NCBI GenBank assembly: GCA_027036775.1
Contig: JALWDS010000031.1
Span: 49,897-113,896 of the forward strand
DNA from: Archaeoglobaceae archaeon
Lineage (GTDB): Archaea > Halobacteriota > Archaeoglobi > Archaeoglobales > Archaeoglobaceae
Direction: 5' to 3'
DNA: 64,000 nucleotides
Shown: positions 42,905-51,236 of the stretch, piece after piece
Position numbering within the stretch: position 1 is the stretch's first letter
How the letters are laid out: every line of letters starts with the position of its first letter
Notes under the pieces: generated by a model
Told to the model about the DNA's origin: nothing
What the model saw: the letters and a program-made list of their open reading frames with translations, nothing else
The model's database searches: none
Program-made: the position numbers and the translations under genes

Positions 42905-44300
42905 TCCTACCACCTCCTTTTGGCTTAACATCTGTTTTAGTAACCTTAACTTGTCTAATCATAGATAAGAGATGCTTAACCGTTCTTCTCGGCTGTGTAA
43001 TCTTTTCTTTCACGTAATCTCTCAACAACTTTTCGTATTCCTCAATAACATGCTTAATTTCTGCCTCTTTCAACATCTTGGTATAGTTATCTTCATTCAT
43101 TAACTCTGAACACCTTAGAACCTTGACCTTCTCAACGTCAAAGCCGAAATACTGCTTTACCACTTGCCAATTCGTTAATACCGCAATTATTCCCGCAAAT
43201 AGGAAACAATAGAATAAATCAAGCCTAAAGACGTTTAAGTAGCTTGCAATAATGCTTAAAGCCAAGAAACCGAAGAATCCAGCCAACGCATATATTATAT
43301 TCAATTTGGCTCTCTCGAATTCTGGATAACTGTAATTCTCTTCTCCAATTGCCAAAATTCCTGTAACGTCTTGACCGTTCAGTTCGAAGTTAATAAACTG
43401 TTTAAATTCGTTCTTGAAGTCTATTAGCGTTAGTTTCCCGTCGAAATCTCTTATAATCCCTCTATCACGGTCATAAGGGTAAACGTGCAATCTGATTGGC
43501 TGATTGTAGGTAACATAAGCAACGTGGAGAAAATCGTAATTCCAGATCAGCATCCCAAAGATGTAACCGAATATGAAACACAATGCGAAGAGGTAGTTAT
43601 ACCATTCCTTGACGTAGTAGGTGTCAAAGAGGAGATGGGGAACGTTCTTGACTATTGTAGTATTCTGACTTACTATTTTTACGGTGTCGGTGGTGTATCT
43701 CATGCTTAAAACCGCAAATATTAGCAGAACGACAATGAAAACGACTAAGATGTGCTTACCTTTGTTAATTATCAGCCTATCTTTCTTCATGTGCCTCGAT
43801 AGTGCCAAACCAACAACAAACAAGCTTATAGCGTAAAATGTCCTTTCCCAACTCCATTTAGCCATTTCCGACCTTAATATTACAATAGCATAATCCCACC
43901 AGCTAAGGACGTCCTCTTTCTTCTTTACAAATCCAAACCCCCAAGGTGAGCTAATAATAACCATTTTCAAACCGCCATAGGATTGAGGTTTAAAAGGCAA
44001 AGTTACGTTTGTATCTCCTCTTTTGACAAATATCTTTATCCATTTCCCGCTAAATGGATCACAAAATGCTAATAGAGTAGGTATTTCAGCATGAACCTTA
44101 ATCCAACCTTTATTTAAGTCATAATCGATTACGTAGGTGTTGTTGTCTATATGGATTTTACTGCTACCGGCGAAGAATCTTATCGTTTCATTGCTCCAGT
44201 AAACTAATCCATCCTTAACTACCTCAGCATTCACAATATTAACGAACAATATAAAAGCAAGCAATGTAAAAAATAAGATAGTAAAAGCCTTGATGTTCAT
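42885..44300 (-). CDS. Large membrane protein with signal peptide
   Basis: 471 residues. Signal-peptide-like start (ITILFF-type hydrophobic run ending VNAEV near 26), an outer domain with several N-x-T/S sites (about 27-130), then five hydrophobic helices near 155-175, 183-203, 237-257, 335-355 and 362-382, and a charged inner tail of about 90 residues. A topology for an envelope or assembly protein. In pleomorphic viruses a multi-TM protein lies between spike and NTPase genes. Confidence 0.7.
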   Translation of the reverse strand: MNIKAFTILFFTLLAFILFVNIVNAEVVKDGLVYWSNETIRFFAGSSKIHIDNNTYVIDYDLNKGWIKVHAEIPTLLAFCDPFSGKWIKIFVKRGDTNVTLPFKPQSYGGLKMVIISSPWGFGFVKKKEDVLSWWDYAIVILRSEMAKWSWERTFYAISLFVVGLALSRHMKKDRLIINKGKHILVVFIVVLLIFAVLSMRYTTDTVKIVSQNTTIVKNVPHLLFDTYYVKEWYNYLFALCFIFGYIFGMLIWNYDFLHVAYVTYNQPIRLHVYPYDRDRGIIRDFDGKLTLIDFKNEFKQFINFELNGQDVTGILAIGEENYSYPEFERAKLNIIYALAGFFGFLALSIIASYLNVFRLDLFYCFLFAGIIAVLTNWQVVKQYFGFDVEKVKVLRCSELMNEDNYTKMLKEAEIKHVIEEYEKLLRDYVKEKITQPRRTVKHLLSMIRQVKVTKTDVKPKGGGRSDEDKD

Positions 44301-44306
44301 TTTTGC

Positions 44307-44654
44307 TCACCTCAAGCCGATAATCTTCTTAGCCTTCTTTAATCTCTTCTTAAAATCGTTGTAAATCTCAGCAACTTTTTTCATTTCTCTTCTCTCTTTA
44401 GCACTTAGATTTTTACGTTTCAACTGAGCTTTTGCTCTTTGTTCTGCACAATTAACATATTCTATCGAATCATCTATCGAGATTTTGCCCTTATCAAGTA
44501 GTTCTTTAAGTTCCTTTACGCTCTTTTTAGCATCTTCATGAGAATCGATCATTATTATCTTTGCAATCTCTTTATTCTTTGGTGGGAAAAACAACCCTCT
44601 TCTCCTTTCTTGCTTTTTTCTCAGTTTACTTCCAGAATGTCTTTTCTTAGCCAT
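44307..44654 (-). CDS. Basic helical protein
   Basis: 115 residues from ATG 44654, which follows GGGGTG. High Lys/Arg content (RHSGSKLRKKQERRRG, RRIKKAKK-like end) and a coiled-coil-prone middle. Probably binds nucleic acid or acts at the inner envelope face. Downstream of a 31-residue ORF that overlaps its start. Not recognised. Confidence 0.55.
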   Translation of the reverse strand: MAKKRHSGSKLRKKQERRRGLFFPPKNKEIAKIIMIDSHEDAKKSVKELKELLDKGKISIDDSIEYVNCAEQRAKAQLKRKNLSAKERREMKKVAEIYNDFKKRLKKAKKIIGLR

Positions 44655-44742
44655 ATTTAACACCCCTCAACCAAATCAAAAACTCATCTTCATCTAAATT
44701 CTCAAAAATCAACATCTTAACCCTTAATAACCTCTCAAACAT
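44647..44742 (-). CDS. 31-residue ORF with strong ribosome binding site
   Basis: ATG 44742 follows AAGGAGGGTGAT, the best ribosome binding site in this operon. The product is FERLLRVKMLIFENLDEDEF and a short end, and the stop overlaps the next start by eight bases. It may be a real micro-protein or a leader that couples translation. Confidence 0.5.
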   Translation of the reverse strand: MFERLLRVKMLIFENLDEDEFLIWLRGVKYG

Positions 44743-44803
44743 TTTATCACCCTCCTTTTTAGTAATAAAGCAAAAAATAGAGAAATTAAGCAATTTAAAG
44801 CGG

Positions 44804-46216
44804 TCATTTTGGCTCTTCTACTTTTAGAACGCTAACTCCTCCTCTGCCAAATGAACGCCCTATCAGCACTAATGCCGTTAGAATGCCACCGCCGATTATT
44901 ACAGCCTTTACTTCCCAGCTTAGCGAACCCCAGAAGTTGTTTATTGCGTTTGCCCAATTAGAACCTCCAGAACTACCACCGCCAACAGTAGTTTGTCTTT
45001 CTAATAGCTTATTCTGAAGTTCTATCAGCTTAGTTATTTCATCTATTAGTTTATCAGTCGCACTCAAGTCGTAAACGTATCTTTGCAATGTTACGTTTTG
45101 CAACTCCTGTCCAGTCTTTTCATCGACTAACCTCTTTATAGTAAATTCACTTCCTTTCGGAATTGTTATTATCTGTCCATCAGGTGTTAATATGTAAACT
45201 GTAGATGGTGCTGTGATTGTTTTATTAGCCTCTAAGGTTAAAGGCGTATCCGCGAATACATAACCTTGATATATTGTTCCGTTGTATTCGATTTCTGAGA
45301 TGTTGTCGGGGTCTTGTATGTGGAAACCTTCGAGAGCGAGCATGTATTCGCTCACAGCTAAGTAATCTACGCTGTTGTTATGTGCAAAACCGTAGATAAG
45401 CATGTATGGGTCTATCATTTTACTTTCAACTTTTTTGAGATCGTAACCGCTGACTACAACGTTGCTAAAGTAGTTGTTCAAGTTGTCATATATCCATGCC
45501 TGCGTTTGCTGTGCTTTGCTTATTAAATTGTTTATTCTACTAACATTATAAATATCTAACACAGTATTGTCATCTTTATAATAAATACTTGTGACTATAT
45601 AAGTGCCAACATCACTATGAATTTTCAGTTTTTTGTATGTATTATTTATTATATCAAAACCCCCTATATTCCAAGTAAGTGGCCACCACTTATCATAAAA
45701 ATGCACGTATATCGGACATGATGCACCAGTTTTTAAGTAGTAATTTCGTAAATCCATTAGTGTTGCTTTTAAATATTCAACAGTATTATTAGTATTAGCG
45801 TATAAATCTTTAAACCATTTATTGAACGTATCTGAAACAACTTTTAACGCCTCATCCTTCGCTTTTGTGTAGTCTCCCGTCTCTGCTAATACCTTTAAAA
45901 ACTTAGCTTTCGCTTGTGCTATTACTGCTCCTTTCAAAGTCCCTAATTCGTTCTCTTTCATTTTGTAATATGCTTCTTGATCTCCAGCAATTTTTAAGTA
46001 AGATACTGTCAGGTCAGTTGTGCTTGAGTTAAGAAGATCGTTATACTTCTCTTGCCAATACCGTGATGCTTGATCATAACCGTAGTAGTAAGCTATTAGT
46101 TGCCCTATACCCGGTATGCCAGCCAATATTAATTTTGGGTCGATTGTTTGAGCGTTCGCTACGTTGCTCAATAGTATTAACGCTAAGAAAATAGATGCTA
46201 AAACTCTCGCCTTCAT
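44804..46216 (-). CDS. Probable spike protein: signal peptide, coiled coil, C-terminal membrane anchor
   Basis: 470 residues from ATG 46216, which follows AAGGTGAT; a longer frame to 46381 lies inside the preceding gene. Residues 1-22 are a signal peptide (LASIFLALILLSNVANAQT). The ectodomain has many N-x-S/T sites. Near the C terminus a heptad-rich helix (LIDEITKLIELQNKLLERQ) is followed by a Gly/Ser linker, then a membrane helix (VKAVIIGGGILTALVLIG) and a short inner tail. This is the layout of the VP4-type spike/fusion protein of pleomorphic archaeal viruses. No sequence family is recognised directly. Confidence 0.75.
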   Translation of the reverse strand: MKARVLASIFLALILLSNVANAQTIDPKLILAGIPGIGQLIAYYYGYDQASRYWQEKYNDLLNSSTTDLTVSYLKIAGDQEAYYKMKENELGTLKGAVIAQAKAKFLKVLAETGDYTKAKDEALKVVSDTFNKWFKDLYANTNNTVEYLKATLMDLRNYYLKTGASCPIYVHFYDKWWPLTWNIGGFDIINNTYKKLKIHSDVGTYIVTSIYYKDDNTVLDIYNVSRINNLISKAQQTQAWIYDNLNNYFSNVVVSGYDLKKVESKMIDPYMLIYGFAHNNSVDYLAVSEYMLALEGFHIQDPDNISEIEYNGTIYQGYVFADTPLTLEANKTITAPSTVYILTPDGQIITIPKGSEFTIKRLVDEKTGQELQNVTLQRYVYDLSATDKLIDEITKLIELQNKLLERQTTVGGGSSGGSNWANAINNFWGSLSWEVKAVIIGGGILTALVLIGRSFGRGGVSVLKVEEPK

Positions 46217-46227
46217 TTTTATCACCT

Positions 46228-46812
46228 TTAGTCTTGATAAGCCATAACTACCGTTGAAACCGCACTCACACCCCAAAGACCTACCTTGTTCCATGTCGTT
46301 GATAACCAGTCCGCTGGTAGAGTGAAACCGTTTATGACACCGCTTGCCATTACCGGCAATACTACACTCACAACAAAGCAAACCATTTCCAACGCTGTAA
46401 ACTTCAACTGTGCTTTCTGAGCAAGCATTATTAACCCGCTAATGACCACAACCGTTAGTGCGAGTGTCATGTATGTCGTGTCCGGCAGTGTTATCAATCC
46501 GAAACACGCCAAGCTCGCTACTACCCATGCTATGAATAGTAACGCTTCTACCGGTCCAAATCTCCCTTTCTTAGCTACTCCATCGTAATAGTGTCCGTAT
46601 CTATCTCTTATGTGCTTACCTATTCTGCTCTCAAGAAATCCTTTAAAAGGCGTTGTTATTTGTGGAATTGCTTGAGAAATTGCTATTGCCACTAAAGTAA
46701 CTGGTATCACTATCAATCCAGCGTAGGGATTCACTGTCATTGTTGCTACCGCTATTAGAACCATTAACAACCTACTACCTCCTACCCCTACCTCTATCTC
46801 TCCTATTCCCAT
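46228..46812 (-). CDS. Multi-helix membrane protein (internal envelope protein candidate)
   Basis: 194 residues, AGGAGGTG before ATG 46812. About five to six hydrophobic segments, with a charged loop (GKHIRDRYGHYYDGVAKKGR) between the first pair and the rest. Immediately before the spike gene, as are VP3-like internal membrane proteins in pleomorphic viruses. The start overlaps the upstream gene by 38 bp. Confidence 0.7.
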   Translation of the reverse strand: MGIGEIEVGVGGSRLLMVLIAVATMTVNPYAGLIVIPVTLVAIAISQAIPQITTPFKGFLESRIGKHIRDRYGHYYDGVAKKGRFGPVEALLFIAWVVASLACFGLITLPDTTYMTLALTVVVISGLIMLAQKAQLKFTALEMVCFVVSVVLPVMASGVINGFTLPADWLSTTWNKVGLWGVSAVSTVVMAYQD

Positions 46813-47047
46813 TCCTTACACCTCCTTTCTTTTTCTTACCACCTCCCAAAACTCCAAACAGCAACTCTTCCCGCCAAAACAACACGATTAGCAATGCAAT
46901 CACTGCCAAAATCGCTATTTGCGTTGTAACAGAGAAATCCGTGAAAAAATAGCTGTCTATAACCTTCCAACAAAAGTGTAGTACTATCTCAGTTATTACC
47001 AATACTAAGATCACTGTAGCTACTGTTCGCTGTTCTCTGCTTGCCAT
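46775..47047 (-). CDS. Small two-helix membrane protein with basic tail
   Basis: 90 residues. Hydrophobic helices near 9-28 and 41-60 and an Arg/Gly/Lys tail (GGKKKKGGVRNGNRRDRGRG). No ribosome binding site, but a TATA-like element lies 25-30 bases upstream, so the transcript appears leaderless and probably starts the structural operon. The basic tail could contact DNA; a major virion protein is possible. Confidence 0.65.
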   Translation of the reverse strand: MASREQRTVATVILVLVITEIVLHFCWKVIDSYFFTDFSVTTQIAILAVIALLIVLFWREELLFGVLGGGKKKKGGVRNGNRRDRGRGRR

Positions 47048-47124
47048 TACAACAACTTCAATTTTAAATTATAAAAAGATTATTTATAATATTTATCGCA
47101 ACTTTTACAAAAGGTTTGTAAAAA

Positions 47125-47322
47125 TCACCTAAAACGTTTAAAATTGATCTTAGAAAATTCTTGAAGAACATAAATATAATAATGATCGATAGCTCTTCTT
47201 ATGATTTCGCTTTCAGAACAACCAAGTATTTCCGCTAACTCACTAACTTTCGCTTGATATACTTCGTTTAAACTGAATCCTCTACAATTGTATTTCCTAT
47301 CTAACTCCTTTTTCTCAAACAT
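47125..47322 (-). CDS. Ribbon-helix-helix regulator
   Basis: 65 residues from ATG 47322 after GGGTGAT. RHH core: FSLNEVYQAKVSELAEILGC, then SESEIIRRAIDHYYIYVLQE. Lies between the integrase operon and the structural operon, so it may repress one of them. Confidence 0.7.
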   Translation of the reverse strand: MFEKKELDRKYNCRGFSLNEVYQAKVSELAEILGCSESEIIRRAIDHYYIYVLQEFSKINFKRFR

Positions 47323-47327
47323 TTTAA

Positions 47328-47519
47328 TCACCCGCTCTTTCTTCTCCTTTTCAATAAAAGAACTGTAGAAGCAATAAAAACAAAGCAAAATAATATAAAG
47401 AGAATTACCAAACCTTTAGAAATCTCTTCATGCCGTGTTAAGATTCTTACAGTCATTCCAGTTAGTGATCCAGCCGTGAAACCATTTATAATTCTAAGAA
47501 CCATATCCAGCTTGCTCAT
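47328..47519 (-). CDS. Small two-helix membrane protein
   Basis: 63 residues from ATG 47519, one base after the upstream stop. Helices near 7-27 (LRIINGFTAGSLTGMTVRIL) and 34-56 (GLVILFILFCFVFIASTVLLL), ending KRRRKSG. In the integrase operon, role unknown. Confidence 0.6.
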   Translation of the reverse strand: MSKLDMVLRIINGFTAGSLTGMTVRILTRHEEISKGLVILFILFCFVFIASTVLLLKRRRKSG

Positions 47520-47520
47520 T

Positions 47521-47745
47521 TTAATCATCCATGAACATATTTTTAATGACCTCCAGCAACCCAATAAATACTAATCTTGATGCATCGATTGTCCTCTCTC
47601 CAAATTGATGCTTTCTCAACTTGAAAACCTCCTTAAGTTTCTCTAAGTCGAAATCTTCGCAATCCCATCTCAGTATCTCTTCATCTCCATCTTTCACCAT
47701 TACCAATCTAATTACTCCCTCCCACAAAACCTCCTCCTCACTCAT
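47521..47745 (-). CDS. Hypothetical protein of the integrase operon
   Basis: 74 residues from ATG 47745, which overlaps the int stop (ATGAGTGA). Acidic, with strands then helices (VIRLVMVKDGDEEILRWDCE). An excisionase role is possible by position only. Not recognised. Confidence 0.45.
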   Translation of the reverse strand: MSEEEVLWEGVIRLVMVKDGDEEILRWDCEDFDLEKLKEVFKLRKHQFGERTIDASRLVFIGLLEVIKNMFMDD

Positions 47746-48624
47746 CGCAAACCACCTCCAGAAGAGGAAACTTATCCACAATTCGAGAATACCACTCATC
47801 CGCTTGTTTAGTCTTAGCCAAGTAGTGAGAAGATCCAACCGTAACCGAAGCTCTACCTTGAATAAAATCAGCTACCGATTCTGGAACACTGTTTAAAATT
47901 AAGAAGTTGTAGTTCCACTTTCTGATTGTGTTGGCTGAAACTCTGCCATGCTTAATCTTCTCCTCGAAATAGTCATAATTTCTGCTTACTCTTTTCAATT
48001 CAAGCCAAGAAGGATAGTAAAGCCAAAATGCTTTTTTCTTCCCTTTGCTAACAAAACCTACCGGATATCTACAAACCTTCTCGTTCACCTTAACGATGTT
48101 AGCAGGATCGAAGTTCTGTAACGCTTCAATAATGTGCTTCAACCTTAATCCGCTGTAAACCAACAACAAGAAGACCAACTCAACCTCTTTGTCGTTTATT
48201 TTTCTGATGTGAGTATAATAAGCCTCCTTAAGTTCCTCATTGCTAATGAATATCTCCCTCTGCCTATACTTCTTGATGAACGTCTTTTTCCTCCAGCGTT
48301 CCAATGGAATGCCGTTTATCGCCGTCAATCCTTTTTCTTCCTCCAAGAAGGTAAAGAAGTTCCTCAATCCCTTTGCGAATTTATCCCCTTTAATACTTAA
48401 AATCAGTTCTTCAAGCTCATCTGGATAAAATATATCCTTGATATTCCTATCGATTGAAGAGATGTAGTCTTTAGCCGTTCTTTCGCTTAGTTCACCCTTC
48501 TTAACCTTTCTTTCTAAAAACTTGATGAAATTCCTCCGATGTTTGTTATAAAGTTCCTTTAAGCTTATTTTGTTAAAGCCCTTACGAGGCGAAGGTCCCC
48601 GGTTCGAATCCGGGCGAGCCCACT
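47738..48624 (-). pseudogene. int: int(C): catalytic part of the SSV-type integrase
   Basis: The frame is open from the right repeat (48624) to the stop at 47738, much further than a TTG at 48367 would suggest. It starts WARPDSNRGPSPRKGFNKIS, identical across the repeat to int(N). Tyrosine-recombinase features: LLVYSGLRLKHII with the first arginine, TIRKWNYNFL with the second, and SSHYLAK with the likely nucleophile. In the integrated state it has no normal start codon. Rejoined with int(N) the enzyme would be about 361 residues, like SSV1 integrase in size. Confidence 0.93.
48578..48624 (+). repeat. attR: partial tRNA-Val copy, right border
   Basis: Carries the anticodon loop, variable, T and acceptor 3' parts of tRNA-Val. 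The 5' half of the tRNA is missing, so it is not a gene. A tRNA search may report it falsely as a fragment. Confidence 0.95.
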
Positions 48625-48941
48625 CAATTCATACTGAGCTTTCTCATGTAACTCCTTATCGCTTCGTTAACTATCCTTTCAAACTCCAACAGATCCCTTT
48701 CCGCACTCAAGAGGATTTCCTCTATGACCTTGACGACCTTACCCATATCCGCTTCACCCTCAACGACCAAAACACCGTTATCGTTTCTCAGCTTGACGTT
48801 AACACCCATCTCCCTGAGCCTTCTCTCTATTGCGGAAAAGGCGACCGGTGCACCTTTATAAACCAAAACGTCTTCTCTACCGTATCCACCGACTTCAACG
48901 TCCTTCGTAGGTCTTAACCTGTTTCCGACAACTTCGAACAT
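48624..48941 (-). CDS. Conserved hypothetical protein
   Basis: 105 residues. Begins MFEVVGNRLRPTKDVEVGGYGRED, broken here in my reading into two segments; the middle resembles a dodecin- or RRM-like alternating fold (AIERRLREMGVNVKLRNDNG) and the end is helical. Its stop codon sits exactly at the edge of attR. Before integration it would have lain just after tRNA-Val. Not recognised. Confidence 0.6.
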   Translation of the reverse strand: MFEVVGNRLRPTKDVEVGGYGREDVLVYKGAPVAFSAIERRLREMGVNVKLRNDNGVLVVEGEADMGKVVKVIEEILLSAERDLLEFERIVNEAIRSYMRKLSMN

Positions 48942-48955
48942 ACAAACACTTTACC

Positions 48956-50281
48956 TCAGACCTTTTTAAGTTTCGATATGAAGAATCCGGTGCAGTCGTG
49001 GAGATGTGGGTATGTTCTCAAAACTTTGTCCCAGAACGGAAAGATTTTACCTCTGAATTCCCTAACGCCCCTAACTCCTATCACGGGTTTGACCTCTTCA
49101 ACCTTGAAGAACTCTGATGCGAACATGACGTTCTCTTCGTTCTCCTCAAAGGTTATTGAGCAGGTAGAATAAACCGCAACTCCACCGCTTTTAAGGTTTC
49201 TAAATGCGTTTTTAAGCATCTTCCTTTGAACCTCTATGGTCTTCTCGTAGAGCACTCTATCGAACCTCCACTTCACGCACGGATAACTCCTGAAGCTACC
49301 GGTTGAAGAACAAGGAGGATCGATTAGAACCCTATCCACGTCTCCAACCTTGATCTTGCATCCGTCGGCCAACCTGCAAACTACGTTCCTAACACCCAAC
49401 TGCCTCATCTTCGCCTTCATCCTCTCCAACCTCTCCGCGGAGTTGTCTATCGCTATTATCACACCCCTGTTTTCCATCATGCTCGCCATGTGACTAGCTT
49501 TCAATCCAGGGGCTGAAGCCAAGTCCAAAACGACCTCGTCGGGTTGGGGATTCAAAACGTGAGATACGTAACAGGATGCCAAATCTTGAATCACGTATCT
49601 GCCCTCTTTATGCCAATCCAAAACGGATGGATGCTTCTCGTATTCTACAACCTTGAAGACTTCGTCCAGAGGTGTCTCCTCCAACACCGTATATCTCTCC
49701 AGATACCTCCTAACGCTTTCGACGTTCGCCTTCAACTCGTTGACCCTGACGTATATCCTCTGCTTCTCGTTGTTTGCCTTCATCAAATCCACTGCCTTTT
49801 CACCCAGCAGATCGAGGGCATACTTCACGAACCACTTGGGATGCCAATACTCTAAGGACAACCTCTCAATTTCGTTCATCCTCTTCAGCCTCTTGGCGTA
49901 ATCGAACTTCTCAGCCCTCCTCAAAACGGCGTTTGCAATTGAAGCCATTTTCAAGTTAAACCTACTCTTAACTATCCTAACTATCGAATCCGTAGCCAGA
50001 GCGGGATGAACGCCTTTGAAGTGCATCTCGTAAACTCCAACTCTGAGGAGGTTTCTAAAGAGCGAATCGCAGTTTTTGAAGTCTTTGAAGACCGAACTCA
50101 AGATGAAGTCTATCAAGTTCAACCTCTTCTCGATTTCAAATACGTAGGCGTGAACGGAACTCCAAATGGCATGATCGCTAATCCTACCGCTCAAACACCT
50201 CTTCATCGCCTCCTTTTCAGAAAGCTTCGTCTCCTCGATAACCTTCAAGACCTCCGCCACGAGCTCTTGAGTGAACACCAT
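48956..50281 (-). CDS. RsmB/NSUN-type RNA (cytosine-5) methyltransferase
   Basis: 441 residues. N-terminal NusB-like helical domain (1-130, with VGVYEMHFKGVHPALATDSI), then a Rossmann methylase: LDLASAPGLKASHMASM (SAM site), IAIDNSAERLERMK, DPPCSSTG (motif IV, catalytic-release Cys) and STCSIT (motif VI, nucleophile Cys). The NusB-like domain points to the RsmB branch, which methylates small-subunit rRNA; a tRNA target is possible in archaea. Confidence 0.9.
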   Translation of the reverse strand: MVFTQELVAEVLKVIEETKLSEKEAMKRCLSGRISDHAIWSSVHAYVFEIEKRLNLIDFILSSVFKDFKNCDSLFRNLLRVGVYEMHFKGVHPALATDSIVRIVKSRFNLKMASIANAVLRRAEKFDYAKRLKRMNEIERLSLEYWHPKWFVKYALDLLGEKAVDLMKANNEKQRIYVRVNELKANVESVRRYLERYTVLEETPLDEVFKVVEYEKHPSVLDWHKEGRYVIQDLASCYVSHVLNPQPDEVVLDLASAPGLKASHMASMMENRGVIIAIDNSAERLERMKAKMRQLGVRNVVCRLADGCKIKVGDVDRVLIDPPCSSTGSFRSYPCVKWRFDRVLYEKTIEVQRKMLKNAFRNLKSGGVAVYSTCSITFEENEENVMFASEFFKVEEVKPVIGVRGVREFRGKIFPFWDKVLRTYPHLHDCTGFFISKLKKV

Positions 50282-50357
50282 CCTAAAACTTGAGTGAGTT
50301 TGCGGGGTTTAAAAATTTGTCTGAAAAACTTTTATAGTAGTTGGAATAAAATACTTC

Positions 50358-51236
50358 ATGGCACTATTCGATTGGGGGACCTACAACGGTAAGAGCAAAC
50401 TGCACGTCGCGGAGCTCTTGGGAATGCGTTTGACCGAGATACCTCCATACGACTTCACGAGAAGGAAGTTCGGCGAGGAGTATTTCAGGGAGTATGCGGA
50501 GCTTTCAAAAGCCTTCTTTACGGTCACCGCCCACGCTCCATACTACAGCACGGTTTCTGAGGATAGAAGGGTTTTGGAAGGTGCGAGGAGGGGTTTGATC
50601 TCGTCAGCTAAAAAAGCTGAGATCGCGAATGCGGAGATATTCAACATGCACTTGGGTGGAAAGTTGGACGATTTGGACAAAACTATCGAGATCGCAAGCG
50701 AAACCGTAAGGGAGATTTTGAGGAACACGGAAAGGATAAAGGTTTCACTCGAAACGACATACTCCAAGTATCTCTTGGGATCGCTTGAAGAGGTAAGGGC
50801 TATAATTGAGAGTCTGAATTCGGATAGAGTTATAGTTTCTCTCCAGCTTGAGAACGACTGGATGAGGGAAAAGAACGTTTACAGGACGGGTCTGTTCAGC
50901 ATAGCGGACAGAGAAACGGATGAGAAATTCTGGTTCGGCATCTTAAAGGAGGCTTTGGACATCTGCCCGGACTACCTCTCTCTCAGGTTTTCCCAGATCA
51001 CGGGTGTGAAGCTCAGGGGGATGGTCGTTAAGAAGAGGGTTCCCTTGGGAATGGGTTACCCGAACGTCGAGGTTTTGGTTAAGGCCTTGGCGAAGTTCGT
51101 AGTTAAGGAGATTCACGAGGAAAACCTGCCTACGGAGATACACCTCATCTACACGGGCTTGCCTGAGAACAAATACGTCGATTGCGTGAAACTCTATTCG
51201 ATGCTATCTAACGAGTTGGTGCCCTATCTGCAATGA
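50358..51236 (+). CDS. Endonuclease IV-like / xylose-isomerase-like TIM barrel
   Basis: 292 residues. Metal ligands in the style of Nfo: TAHAPYY (near 57), FNMHLGG (near 100), SLETTY, then later HLIYTG. The barrel fold and length fit apurinic endonuclease IV or a related isomerase. The next gene, a helicase, overlaps by four bases (ATGA) and supports a DNA-repair role. Some endonuclease IV ligands are not clearly in place, so a repair function is likely but not certain. Confidence 0.6.
   Translation: MALFDWGTYNGKSKLHVAELLGMRLTEIPPYDFTRRKFGEEYFREYAELSKAFFTVTAHAPYYSTVSEDRRVLEGARRGLISSAKKAEIANAEIFNMHLGGKLDDLDKTIEIASETVREILRNTERIKVSLETTYSKYLLGSLEEVRAIIESLNSDRVIVSLQLENDWMREKNVYRTGLFSIADRETDEKFWFGILKEALDICPDYLSLRFSQITGVKLRGMVVKKRVPLGMGYPNVEVLVKALAKFVVKEIHEENLPTEIHLIYTGLPENKYVDCVKLYSMLSNELVPYLQ

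Larger units (their letters stand above)
33526..48624. mobile_element. Integrated provirus in tRNA-Val, SSV-type integrase, pleomorphic-virus-like gene set
   Basis: Bounded by 47-bp repeats (33526-33572 and 48578-48624) of the tRNA 3' part, giving a 15,052-bp circle on excision. The integrase is divided between the two ends. Codon use and base composition are more AT-rich than in the flanking genes. It carries replication (D5 helicase, RHH, zinc proteins, nucleases), regulation, a toxin-antitoxin pair, and a membrane/spike/ATPase block. No rolling-circle Rep was recognised. The complete integrase frame, helicase and spike suggest it could still be active, but several central ORFs look damaged. 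Confidence 0.93.

Noticed and set aside
47738..48367. Complete short integrase starting at TTG 48367
   Set aside because: The frame stays open and protein-like back to attR and joins in frame to int(N); the TTG is internal.
48578..48624. Second tRNA gene
   Set aside because: Only the 3' part of tRNA-Val is present, with no D arm or acceptor 5' strand; it is attR.
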